5,100 bases of DNA, taken from positions 1 to 5,100 of the forward strand of contig WQVR01000081.1 in the NCBI GenBank assembly GCA_009785775.1, read 5' to 3'. The notes below the pieces were generated by a model. It was not told where the DNA came from. It worked only from the letters and a program-made list of their open reading frames with translations, and made no database searches. Of the stretch, positions 1 through 5,100 are shown piece by piece. Position numbers and translations under genes: made by a program. The DNA is from Candidatus Proendomicrobium guianensium (GTDB taxonomy: Bacteria; Elusimicrobiota; Endomicrobiia; Endomicrobiales; Endomicrobiaceae). Position 1 is the first letter of the stretch; each line of letters starts with the position of its first letter.

Positions 1-539
1 TCGTCGCCGGAGTATTCTATAATTTGTTCAACGGCGCTTAAAGAAACGCTTTTGCCGCGCGCGGAAAATTCTTGCCTTATAAAATCTGACAACTCACGTT
101 CATAAAGTTTGCGGCAATCTACGGCAATGCTTACTTTGGAGTTAGAGGCGGCGTTTAAAAGTTTTTTTCGGTATTCAACTGTTTCTTTTTTAAATTTTCC
201 GCTGTACAAAAATATAAGGCAGGCGCTTTCAGGCGGGTTTCCTATTAAGTTTATTAATGTTTCGGCTTCGGGCGCTCTTATTTTTTCAAGCGCTTTTATT
301 ATTATAACGCGCCTTTCACTTAAAAAGGGTATGGTTTGAGCGGCGTTTAAAATATCTGTTGCGGAAGTTTCTGCGGCGTAAAAAATTTCTTTATTTAAGC
401 TGTCAGCGCCTACAAGGCGTTCAACCTCGGATAAACCCTTATCTAAAAAAAAATTTTCTTCCCCCGCAAAAAAATATACGGGGGCAATTTTTTTACTTTT
501 GATATGTTTTTGAAAATCAGAAAATTTTATAAACGCCAT
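1..539 (-). CDS. holA: DNA polymerase III subunit delta, N-terminal part (runs off left edge)
   Basis: This is the clamp-loader delta subunit, which opens the beta sliding clamp so the replicase can be loaded on primed DNA. The frame is open from the ATG at 539-537 to the window edge, giving 179 residues of a protein usually near 330-345, so about half is present. Seen in the translation: PVYFFAGEE at residues 20-28, the typical opening strand and 'GEE/GDE' signature of delta, then TIPFLSERRVIII at 69-81, matching the family's 'PFF-x-x-RR-hydrophobic' segment. Delta lacks a working ATP site, and no Walker A motif is visible here, as expected. The start lies 16 bases after the lptE stop with only a weak ribosome site (GGTAAG), so translation is probably coupled to lptE. 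The codons for residues 29-32 contain a run of nine T on the coding strand (plus-strand A run 445-453); the frame continues cleanly through it. The leuS-lptE-holA order matches E. coli and supports the call. Confidence 0.9.
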   Translation of the reverse strand, partial: MAFIKFSDFQKHIKSKKIAPVYFFAGEENFFLDKGLSEVERLVGADSLNKEIFYAAETSATDILNAAQTIPFLSERRVIIIKALEKIRAPEAETLINLIGNPPESACLIFLYSGKFKKETVEYRKKLLNAASNSKVSIAVDCRKLYERELSDFIRQEFSARGKSVSLSAVEQIIEYSGD

Positions 540-555
540 TAATAATTCTTACCGT

Positions 556-1113
556 TTACTCCATTCCCTGAAGCCTTCTTCTTGAAACAGAAGTTTCCGA
601 ACCAAAACCCCGCACGGTACGCCTTACTATCCTGCGGGAAAGTTGATCCCAAACTCTTTCGCGGGCTTGTTCTTCGGTTATGCCGAAAGGGTCTGCCGAT
701 AAATCTGCGTAAATTTGTATGCCCTCCATACCCGGTTCGCGCCAAAGGGTAATATCGTCTAAAGTATCTACAAGTGAAACGCTTACTATCACCCAAAGCT
801 TAAATTGGCGCGCAACCATGTTAGCGTCATAAGTAAGGGGCTGCAAAACGTAACGCCTTATTTCACCTACAAGCATACTGTGGGCTTCTTCGGGAGAGTT
901 AACAACGCTAAGCCTGCCGTCGCGCAAAAACTCTTCTATTACGGCATTTGTAAGCCTAGTTTCTATGCCGAATTGATTTGTATTGTTTACAAACGGCCTT
1001 ATATAAATTTTTCTTACATGTTCAGGTAATAACTGCGGTGCCGGATTGTGCATTGAAGCGCAACCAGCCAAAACAAAAAACGACGCCATACAAAAAATTA
1101 AAACTTTTTTCAT
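556..1113 (-). CDS. lptE: LPS-assembly outer-membrane lipoprotein LptE
   Basis: LptE is the lipoprotein that plugs the LptD barrel in the outer membrane and helps deliver lipopolysaccharide to the cell surface. The 185-residue product starts with a lipoprotein signal peptide: Lys2-Lys3, a hydrophobic stretch at 4-16, then the lipobox LAGC with the predicted lipidated Cys18. The mature part fits the LptE family: a strand with 'IYIRPFVNNT' (36-45), a helix from about 50 ending in EEFLRDGRL (60-68), then 'LVGEIRRYVLQPLTYD' (81-96), followed by alternating strands and a basic C-terminal helix (about 147-168). Length is normal for the family (about 165-195). The ATG is chosen because it gives a complete signal peptide and has a good ribosome site 9 bases upstream. 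A TAAAAT sequence (coding strand, 1147-1142) could be a -10 box but has no convincing -35. The family is poorly conserved, so the position between leuS and holA is important support. Its presence implies an LPS-bearing outer membrane. Confidence 0.88.
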   Translation of the reverse strand: MKKVLIFCMASFFVLAGCASMHNPAPQLLPEHVRKIYIRPFVNNTNQFGIETRLTNAVIEEFLRDGRLSVVNSPEEAHSMLVGEIRRYVLQPLTYDANMVARQFKLWVIVSVSLVDTLDDITLWREPGMEGIQIYADLSADPFGITEEQARERVWDQLSRRIVRRTVRGFGSETSVSRRRLQGME

Positions 1114-1122
1114 TATTACAAA

Positions 1123-1129
1123 CTCCTTT
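1123..1129 (-). promoter_or_regulatory. Shine-Dalgarno site of lptE
   Basis: The coding strand reads AAAGGAG followed by 9 bases and then the lptE ATG. It is the strongest ribosome site in the window and fixes the lptE start. It lies outside the palindromic repeat, in the roughly 40 bases between that element and lptE. Confidence 0.8.
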
Positions 1130-1153
1130 CATAAAATGTCTATTTTAAAAATC

Positions 1154-1268
1154 ATTTTTACGAAGTATTTTGGGTTTAGGCAACGCACGCACAGCGCGGT
1201 GTAGACAAGTGAAACGCTACATAAGCTGATGCGCAAGGAAGCATAAAACCAAAATACAAAGTAAAAAT
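1154..1268. repeat. Palindromic intergenic element, copy A (leuS-lptE spacer)
   Basis: A 115-bp imperfect inverted repeat that fills most of the leuS-lptE spacer and resembles copy B at 4525-4634 (about 77% identity by hand alignment of 1163-1261 with 4531-4630). Its arms, from outside in, are: ATTTTTAC (1154-1161) against GTAAAAAT (1261-1268), whose last base is already in the leuS stop codon; a 3x3 internal loop; a 17-base arm at 1165-1181 pairing at 15 of 17 positions with 1241-1257; CGCACAGC (1188-1195) against 1225-1233 with A1229 bulged; and an apical stem GTGTAG (1199-1204) against CTACAT (1217-1222), which includes one G-T pair, around a 12-base loop. No T-run follows on the coding strand, so it does not look like an ordinary intrinsic terminator. 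It could be a MITE-like or REP-like element or a structured RNA; I do not recognise the family. Confidence 0.85.
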
Positions 1269-3727
1269 TATTTTACAACTACGTTTACTATCTTACTTTT
1301 AACATATATAAACTTTACTATTTGTTTGCCAGAAAGCGCGGCTTTAAGTTTTTCGTCTGATTCCATAATATTCTTTACAGTTTCATCAGTATCAGCGTCT
1401 GAAACAAGTATTTTACCCTTAAGTTTGCCGTTTATCTGCACGGGAATTCCTACAGAGTCAGTTTTAATTAATGCCTCATCGTAAACCGGCCAACCAGCTG
1501 TACTTATATTGCCCTGCCCGCCAAGCCTTTGCCAAAGTTCTTCGCACAAGTGCGGCGCAAAAGGCGCAAGCAACTGTAAAGCTGTTTTGTATGCCTGTTT
1601 TGAGACGCCGCCGTCTGCACCGTGAAGTTTGTAAGCATACAGCGCGTTAACAAGTTCCATAATTGAAGATATTGCGGTGTTTAACTGCTTTTCCTCTGCT
1701 ATATCACGCGAAACTTTTTTTATTGTTTGATGAGTAATTCTTAAAAGAGCTTTTGTTTCGTCTGCCTGCGCCTTAGTATCTTTTGGTTCAGCATTTATTA
1801 TATCAAACAAACGCCATACTCTGTTAATAAATCTAAAACTCCCTTCAAGCCCTTCGGTAGACCAGTCTAACTGTTTTTGGGGCGGTGCGGCAAAAAGTAT
1901 AAAAAGGCGGGCGGTATCAGCGCCGTATTTTTCAACTATTTCGTCGGGGCTTACGGTATTGCCGCGACTTTTACTCATGGCGTATCCCCCAAGAGTTACC
2001 ATGCCCTGGGTAAGAAGGTTTGTAAAAGGTTCGTCGTATTTTGTCATTTTTAAATCGCGCATAACTTTATGCCAAAAGCGCGAATATATTAAGTGCATAC
2101 AGGCATGCTCTATGCCGCCGATGTATTGGTCTACCGGCATCCAATAATTAAGCTTTTGAGAATCTAACGGAAGTTCATTATTGTGCGGGTCTGTATAGCG
2201 CGCGAAATACCAAGACGAATCTACAAAAGTGTCCATGGTGTCTGTTTCACGTCGTGAAGGAGCGCCACATTTAGGGCACTCAGTATCAACAAAACTTTTT
2301 GAAGTTTTAAGCGGAGACTCGCCGCTTCCGGTAAATTCAACGTCTTGCGGAAGCACTACGGGCAAATCTTTTAAATTTACAGGAACTATACCGCATTTAT
2401 CACAGTAAACCATAGGTATGGGCGTACCCCAGTAACGCTGACGGGAAACAAGCCAGTCTTTAAGTTTAAAGTTTACGGTTTTTTTGCCAAAGCCTTCTGT
2501 CTCTACCCAATCAGACATTTTTGCCAAAGCGTCTTTAGAGTTCAGCCCGTTAAACTCGCCCGAGTTTACCATAACGCCTTCGCCCTCATACGCTTCTTTT
2601 GACACATCTAAATTTTCGCCTTTTATAACTTCAACAATTTCAAGGTTATGTTTTTTGGCAAATTCCCAATCGCGCGAATCATGTGCGGGTACTGCCATAA
2701 TAGCGCCCGTACCGTAACCTTTAAGAATATAGTCTGCCGTAAATAAAGGCACTTTTTGCCCGTTTACGGGATTGATAACGAAAACTCCCTCAAGCATAAT
2801 ACCGGACTTATCTTTACTTGCCGAACGCTCAAGAGCCGTTTTTTTGGCGGCGCTAGAAATATATTTTTCAACTTCAGAATAATTTTTTATTTGATACCTT
2901 AGTTTTTGTATTATTTCGTGCTCGGGTGAAACTGCCATAAAACTTACGCCGAAAAGAGTATCGGGACGGGTGGTGAACACCGTAAGTTTTTCATTGCCAT
3001 CCGCTTGAAGCGGCTCAGCCGCAATTGCAAATTCTACCTCTGCGCCGTAAGATTTGCCTATCCAATTTTTTTGCATGGCAAGCACTTGTTCAGGCCAGCC
3101 TGAAAGAGATTGGTGCCCGCTTAACAATTCGTCGGCATAATCAGTAATTTTTATAAACCACTGCTCTAACTCTTTTTGTACCACCTCATTTTTACATCTC
3201 CAGCAAATGCCGCCGTCAGCTTGCTCGTTAGCAAGCACGGTAGCGCAAGAATTACACCAATTAACGTTTGAACTTTTGCGCGTTACAAGCCCCATTTCAT
3301 ACATTTTTATAAAAAACCATTGGTTCCACTTATAATACTCTGGGTCGCAGGTCGCGAATTCGCGCGACCAGTCATAAGATATGCCGAGAGTTTTTAGTTG
3401 TTCTCTCATGCGGGCAAGGTTTTGTTTTGTCCAGACACCGGGGTGAATTTTATGCTGAATTGCCGCATTTTCTGCGGGCATACCAAAAGCGTCCCAACCC
3501 ATGGGGTGTAAAACATTTTTGCCTTTGGCGCGCCAAAAACGGGCAAGCACATCACCAATGCTATAATTTCTTACATGCCCCATATGTAAATTGCCCGAAG
3601 GATAAGGCAGCATTACTAAGCAGTAATATTTTTCTTTTTCACCACAAGCCTCGCTTTCAAAGGTTTTATTATCTGCCCAGAATTTTTGCCACTTGCTTTC
3701 AATACTTTTAAAGTTATAGTCTGACAT
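1268..3727 (-). CDS. leuS: Leucyl-tRNA synthetase
   Basis: This cytoplasmic class I enzyme charges tRNA-Leu with leucine using ATP and edits misacylated products. The complete 819-residue protein is of normal bacterial length. Seen in order: the HIGH motif as HMGH at 48-51 within PYPSGNLHMGHVRNYS; GWDAFGMPAEN (77-87); a zinc-knuckle region with Cys158, Cys161, Cys175 and Cys178; the CP1 editing domain with TTRPDT (252-257) and GTGAIMAVPAHDSRDWEF (339-356), where Asp350 and Asp353 match the conserved editing aspartates; LKDWLVSRQRYWGTPIP (422-438); a second cysteine set (442, 445, 484, 487); and the KMSKS motif as AMSKSRGN (583-590). An anticodon-binding helical domain (about 650-755) and the small C-terminal domain (about 760-819) follow. 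The first Lys of KMSKS is Ala, while the catalytically important second Lys (586) is kept. The ATG has AGAGG six bases upstream. The gene begins 32 bases after tlyA, so the two are probably co-transcribed. No tRNA-responsive leader would fit in that gap. Confidence 0.98.
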   Translation of the reverse strand: MSDYNFKSIESKWQKFWADNKTFESEACGEKEKYYCLVMLPYPSGNLHMGHVRNYSIGDVLARFWRAKGKNVLHPMGWDAFGMPAENAAIQHKIHPGVWTKQNLARMREQLKTLGISYDWSREFATCDPEYYKWNQWFFIKMYEMGLVTRKSSNVNWCNSCATVLANEQADGGICWRCKNEVVQKELEQWFIKITDYADELLSGHQSLSGWPEQVLAMQKNWIGKSYGAEVEFAIAAEPLQADGNEKLTVFTTRPDTLFGVSFMAVSPEHEIIQKLRYQIKNYSEVEKYISSAAKKTALERSASKDKSGIMLEGVFVINPVNGQKVPLFTADYILKGYGTGAIMAVPAHDSRDWEFAKKHNLEIVEVIKGENLDVSKEAYEGEGVMVNSGEFNGLNSKDALAKMSDWVETEGFGKKTVNFKLKDWLVSRQRYWGTPIPMVYCDKCGIVPVNLKDLPVVLPQDVEFTGSGESPLKTSKSFVDTECPKCGAPSRRETDTMDTFVDSSWYFARYTDPHNNELPLDSQKLNYWMPVDQYIGGIEHACMHLIYSRFWHKVMRDLKMTKYDEPFTNLLTQGMVTLGGYAMSKSRGNTVSPDEIVEKYGADTARLFILFAAPPQKQLDWSTEGLEGSFRFINRVWRLFDIINAEPKDTKAQADETKALLRITHQTIKKVSRDIAEEKQLNTAISSIMELVNALYAYKLHGADGGVSKQAYKTALQLLAPFAPHLCEELWQRLGGQGNISTAGWPVYDEALIKTDSVGIPVQINGKLKGKILVSDADTDETVKNIMESDEKLKAALSGKQIVKFIYVKSKIVNVVVK

Positions 3728-3733
3728 TTTAAA

Positions 3734-3738
3734 CCTCT
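3734..3738 (-). promoter_or_regulatory. Shine-Dalgarno site of leuS
   Basis: The coding strand reads AGAGG, then TTTAAA, then the leuS ATG. The six-base spacing is good and supports this start, which also gives the usual N-terminus (YNFKSIESKWQKFW) of bacterial leucyl-tRNA synthetases. Confidence 0.65.
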
Positions 3739-3754
3739 GCCGTTTTGGAATACT

Positions 3755-3767
3755 CCGGCTTAGCCGG
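3755..3767 (-). other. Small GC hairpin with the tlyA stop codon as its loop
   Basis: CCGGC (3755-3759) and GCCGG (3763-3767) are perfect inverted repeats separated by exactly the three bases of the tlyA TAA stop (3760-3762). The stem is five G-C pairs with a three-base loop. There is no T-run on either side, so a classical terminator is unlikely. It may slow ribosomes or protect the mRNA end, or be chance. Confidence 0.5.
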
Positions 3768-4479
3768 CAAATAAAATAAAGTGCTCTACGTTTCCTTTGG
3801 GTCCTTTAATTTGAGAGCCCGTTTCGCCTTTCACTTCCAGTCCCAAATTTTGCGCAACAGATTTAATTTTATCTATCGCCTTAAGCCGAAGCGCCTCTTC
3901 CCGCACAACGCCTTTTTTTGTTTCTTCGGGCTGCAATTCAAACTGCGGCTTGACCATAGCCAATATACGCCCTGAAATCTCTGCGGCTTTAGGCAATATT
4001 TTATCCAGCGAAATAAACGAAACATCTATTACTATAAAATCTATTTTTTCTTTAATTGAGTCCGTGTCAAAATATCTAAAATTTACGTTTTCTAAACTTA
4101 CAACACGGCTGTCTGCCTTTAGTTTAAAGTGCAGTTGGTTTGTGCCAACATCCACGGCATAAACTTTTACCGCACCTTTTTGAAGCAAACAATCTGTAAA
4201 GCCGCCAGTTGAAGCGCCTATATCCAAGCAAACAAAACCCGTAACGTCTATTTGTAAATCACGTAATGCATGCTCAAGCTTTAAGCCGCCGCGCGAAACA
4301 TAAGGGTTTGTTTCTTTTAAAGCAATTATCGCGTCTTCGGAATATGCCTCGCCCGCTTTTAATGCGGGTTTATCGTTTACAAGTACATTTCCCGCCATTA
4401 TTAGCGCTTGCGCTTTAGCGCGGCTTTCGGCAAGCCCTTTTTCAAACATCAGTATATCTAATCTTCTCTTAACTTTCAT
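3760..4479 (-). CDS. tlyA: TlyA family rRNA 2'-O-methyltransferase (S4 plus FtsJ-like domains)
   Basis: TlyA proteins transfer a methyl group from S-adenosylmethionine to a ribose 2'-OH of ribosomal RNA; characterised members modify C1920 of 23S rRNA and in some species also C1409 of 16S rRNA. The older label 'hemolysin' is historical. This 239-residue product has an N-terminal S4 RNA-binding domain (about 4-63, RRLDILMFEKGLAESRAKA), then the linker NPYVSRGGLKLEHAL, then a Rossmann methyltransferase fold with the SAM loop LDIGASTGGF (85-94). A K-D-K-E type catalytic set can be read as Lys67, Asp152 (in VIDVSFISL), Lys177 (in VKPQF) and Glu232 (in GNVEHF). The start is secure because MKVKRRLD matches the family N-terminus and no other in-frame start exists nearby, yet no ribosome site lies at a normal distance (the nearest AAGG is 17 bases upstream). 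It follows dxs, a frequent bacterial pairing. Which rRNA residues it methylates cannot be told from sequence alone. Confidence 0.95.
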   Translation of the reverse strand: MKVKRRLDILMFEKGLAESRAKAQALIMAGNVLVNDKPALKAGEAYSEDAIIALKETNPYVSRGGLKLEHALRDLQIDVTGFVCLDIGASTGGFTDCLLQKGAVKVYAVDVGTNQLHFKLKADSRVVSLENVNFRYFDTDSIKEKIDFIVIDVSFISLDKILPKAAEISGRILAMVKPQFELQPEETKKGVVREEALRLKAIDKIKSVAQNLGLEVKGETGSQIKGPKGNVEHFILFAG

Positions 4480-4524
4480 ATTTTGAAGTGGGCAAACCTT
4501 AACATATTTACTGTTACTTGCGTA

Positions 4525-4634
4525 ATTGCAAAGTATTTTGAGTTTAGGCGACGCTCGTGACGGCGAAGTGTGCGTAAGTGTAACGGCACATGAGCCGACG
4601 CATAAGGAAGCATAAACTCAAAAGACAAAGCAAT
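4525..4634. repeat. Palindromic intergenic element, copy B (dxs-tlyA spacer)
   Basis: The second copy of the element at 1154-1268, in the same orientation and again directly after a stop codon (that of dxs starts at 4637 and ends at 4635). Arms from outside in: ATTGC (4525-4529) against GCAAT (4630-4634); a 3x3 internal loop of A against A; a 17-base arm at 4533-4549 pairing at 15 of 17 positions with 4610-4626; CGGC (4561-4564) against GCCG (4594-4597); and an apical stem GTGTGC (4568-4573) against GCACAT (4586-4591), which includes one G-T pair, around a 12-base loop. The longest unbroken match shared with copy A outside the outer arm is AAGGAAGCATAAA (4604-4616; 1235-1247 in A). About 45 bases separate it from the tlyA start. 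Confidence 0.85.
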
Positions 4635-5100
4635 CTAAAGCAATGTTAACGCAGCTTGGGCAATACCTTCAGCAGTAAGCCCGCACATTTGCCTTAATAC
4701 TTGCTGTTTGCCATGGTCTATAAATTTATCTTCAATGCCTAAACATTTAACGCTGGCATCTGTATTGCATAAAATACTCTGCACGGTTTCGCCCATGCCG
4801 CCGATTAAAGCGTTTTCTTCAACCGTTACAAATTTTTTAACTTTATGGGATATATCTTTTATTAAAGCCTCGTCAAACGGTTTTAAAAACCGCGCGTTTA
4901 CAACGCAAACTTTAATATTTTTTTGCTCTAAAATTTCGGCAGCTTTCAAGCACTCTTCCACCGTACTGCCTATACCCACAAGGCAAACATCAGAAACACT
5001 TGGCTTATGGGCTAAAAGATCTGCTTTGCCTACAGGCAATATTTCATATTTGTTTTTTGCGCCAGCGCCGCTTAGTGCGCCGCGTGGATAGCGTATTGCA
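4635..5100 (-). CDS. dxs: 1-deoxy-D-xylulose-5-phosphate synthase, C-terminal part (runs off right edge)
   Basis: DXS is a thiamine-diphosphate enzyme that condenses pyruvate and glyceraldehyde 3-phosphate, the first step of the methylerythritol phosphate route to isoprenoids. Only the last 154 residues are in the window; full-length enzymes are near 620. The fragment opens with AIRYPRG, a hallmark of DXS, and continues through the C-terminal transketolase domain: VGIGSTVEECLKAAEIL (41-57 of the fragment), VVNARFLKPFDEALI (66-80), VTVEENALIGGMGETV (91-106) and IEDKFIDHGKQQVL (122-135). The ending GLTAEGIAQAAL (140-151) is the usual DXS tail, so the C-terminus is intact. Pyruvate dehydrogenase E1 beta and other transketolase-like proteins share this domain, but the YPRG context and the D-x-F-x-x-HG segment favour DXS. 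A TTG at 5039 might look like a start, but it is an internal Leu codon and the frame continues upstream to the edge. The TAG stop lies at the border of the repeat element. Confidence 0.93.
   Translation of the reverse strand, partial: AIRYPRGALSGAGAKNKYEILPVGKADLLAHKPSVSDVCLVGIGSTVEECLKAAEILEQKNIKVCVVNARFLKPFDEALIKDISHKVKKFVTVEENALIGGMGETVQSILCNTDASVKCLGIEDKFIDHGKQQVLRQMCGLTAEGIAQAALTLL

Noticed and set aside
445..453. Run of nine A (T on the coding strand) in holA as a programmed frameshift
   Set aside because: The zero frame continues with good DNA polymerase delta sequence on both sides, and no alternative product is suggested. Such runs are common in AT-rich genomes.
539..796. A minus-strand 85-codon frame within lptE
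   Set aside because: It is out of frame with lptE, rich in Arg and Gly as expected of a shifted frame, and shows no motif; lptE is intact, so it is not a frameshifted piece.
1146..1160. A/T palindrome TAAAAATCATTTTTA between element A and lptE as a possible terminator
   Set aside because: It would form only a weak A-T stem with a three-base loop and lacks a T-run at the right place. It also overlaps the outer arm of the repeat.
3748..3759. GAATACTCCGGC here matches the inverse complement at 6-17 in holA
   Set aside because: One 12-bp inverted match in 5 kb is about what chance predicts, one copy is in coding sequence, and nothing extends it.
3728..3759. A tRNA-responsive leader (T-box) for leuS
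   Set aside because: Only 32 bases separate tlyA and leuS, far too short for a T-box, and no T-box sequence is visible.
4708..5091. A 127-codon open frame on the plus strand opposite dxs
   Set aside because: It overlaps a clear DXS reading frame and its translation shows no family features. The other plus-strand frames (for example 3427-3711, 2484-2717 and 805-1029) are likewise antisense shadows of real genes.

Overview
All five genes in this window are on the minus strand and read from right to left: dxs (C-terminal part only), tlyA, leuS, lptE and holA (N-terminal part only). The products are 1-deoxy-D-xylulose-5-phosphate synthase, a TlyA-type rRNA 2'-O-methyltransferase, leucyl-tRNA synthetase, the outer-membrane LPS-assembly lipoprotein LptE and the delta subunit of the DNA polymerase III clamp loader. 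This is a core housekeeping block. I see no phage, plasmid, CRISPR or defence gene.

Organism: LptE with a lipobox implies a Gram-negative cell that builds an LPS outer membrane, and dxs implies the non-mevalonate isoprenoid route. The DNA is fairly AT-rich, with many A and T runs and a small-genome style of tight packing. The proteins look divergent from Proteobacteria. A lineage such as Elusimicrobiota is my best guess, but it is an inference from overall impression and not proven here. The order leuS-lptE-holA is the same as in Escherichia coli, which supports the assignments of the short, poorly conserved lptE and the truncated holA.

Layout: 5100-4635 is the dxs 3' end. 4634-4480 is a 155-bp spacer carrying repeat copy B. 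4479-3760 is tlyA. A 32-bp gap holds a small hairpin whose loop is the tlyA stop codon. 3727-1268 is leuS. 1267-1114 is a 154-bp spacer carrying repeat copy A. 1113-556 is lptE. After a 16-bp gap, holA runs from 539 off the left edge. No gene-free stretch exceeds 300 bases.

The most interesting item is not a gene. The two larger spacers each hold a copy of the same roughly 100-115 bp palindromic element in the same orientation, starting within a few bases of the upstream gene's stop codon. The copies are only about three quarters identical, yet several differences are compensatory: both partners of a base pair change together. Even the copy-specific outer flanks pair with each other. This points to a family of intergenic elements kept for a folded shape, in DNA or RNA. 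I do not recognise it as a described family.
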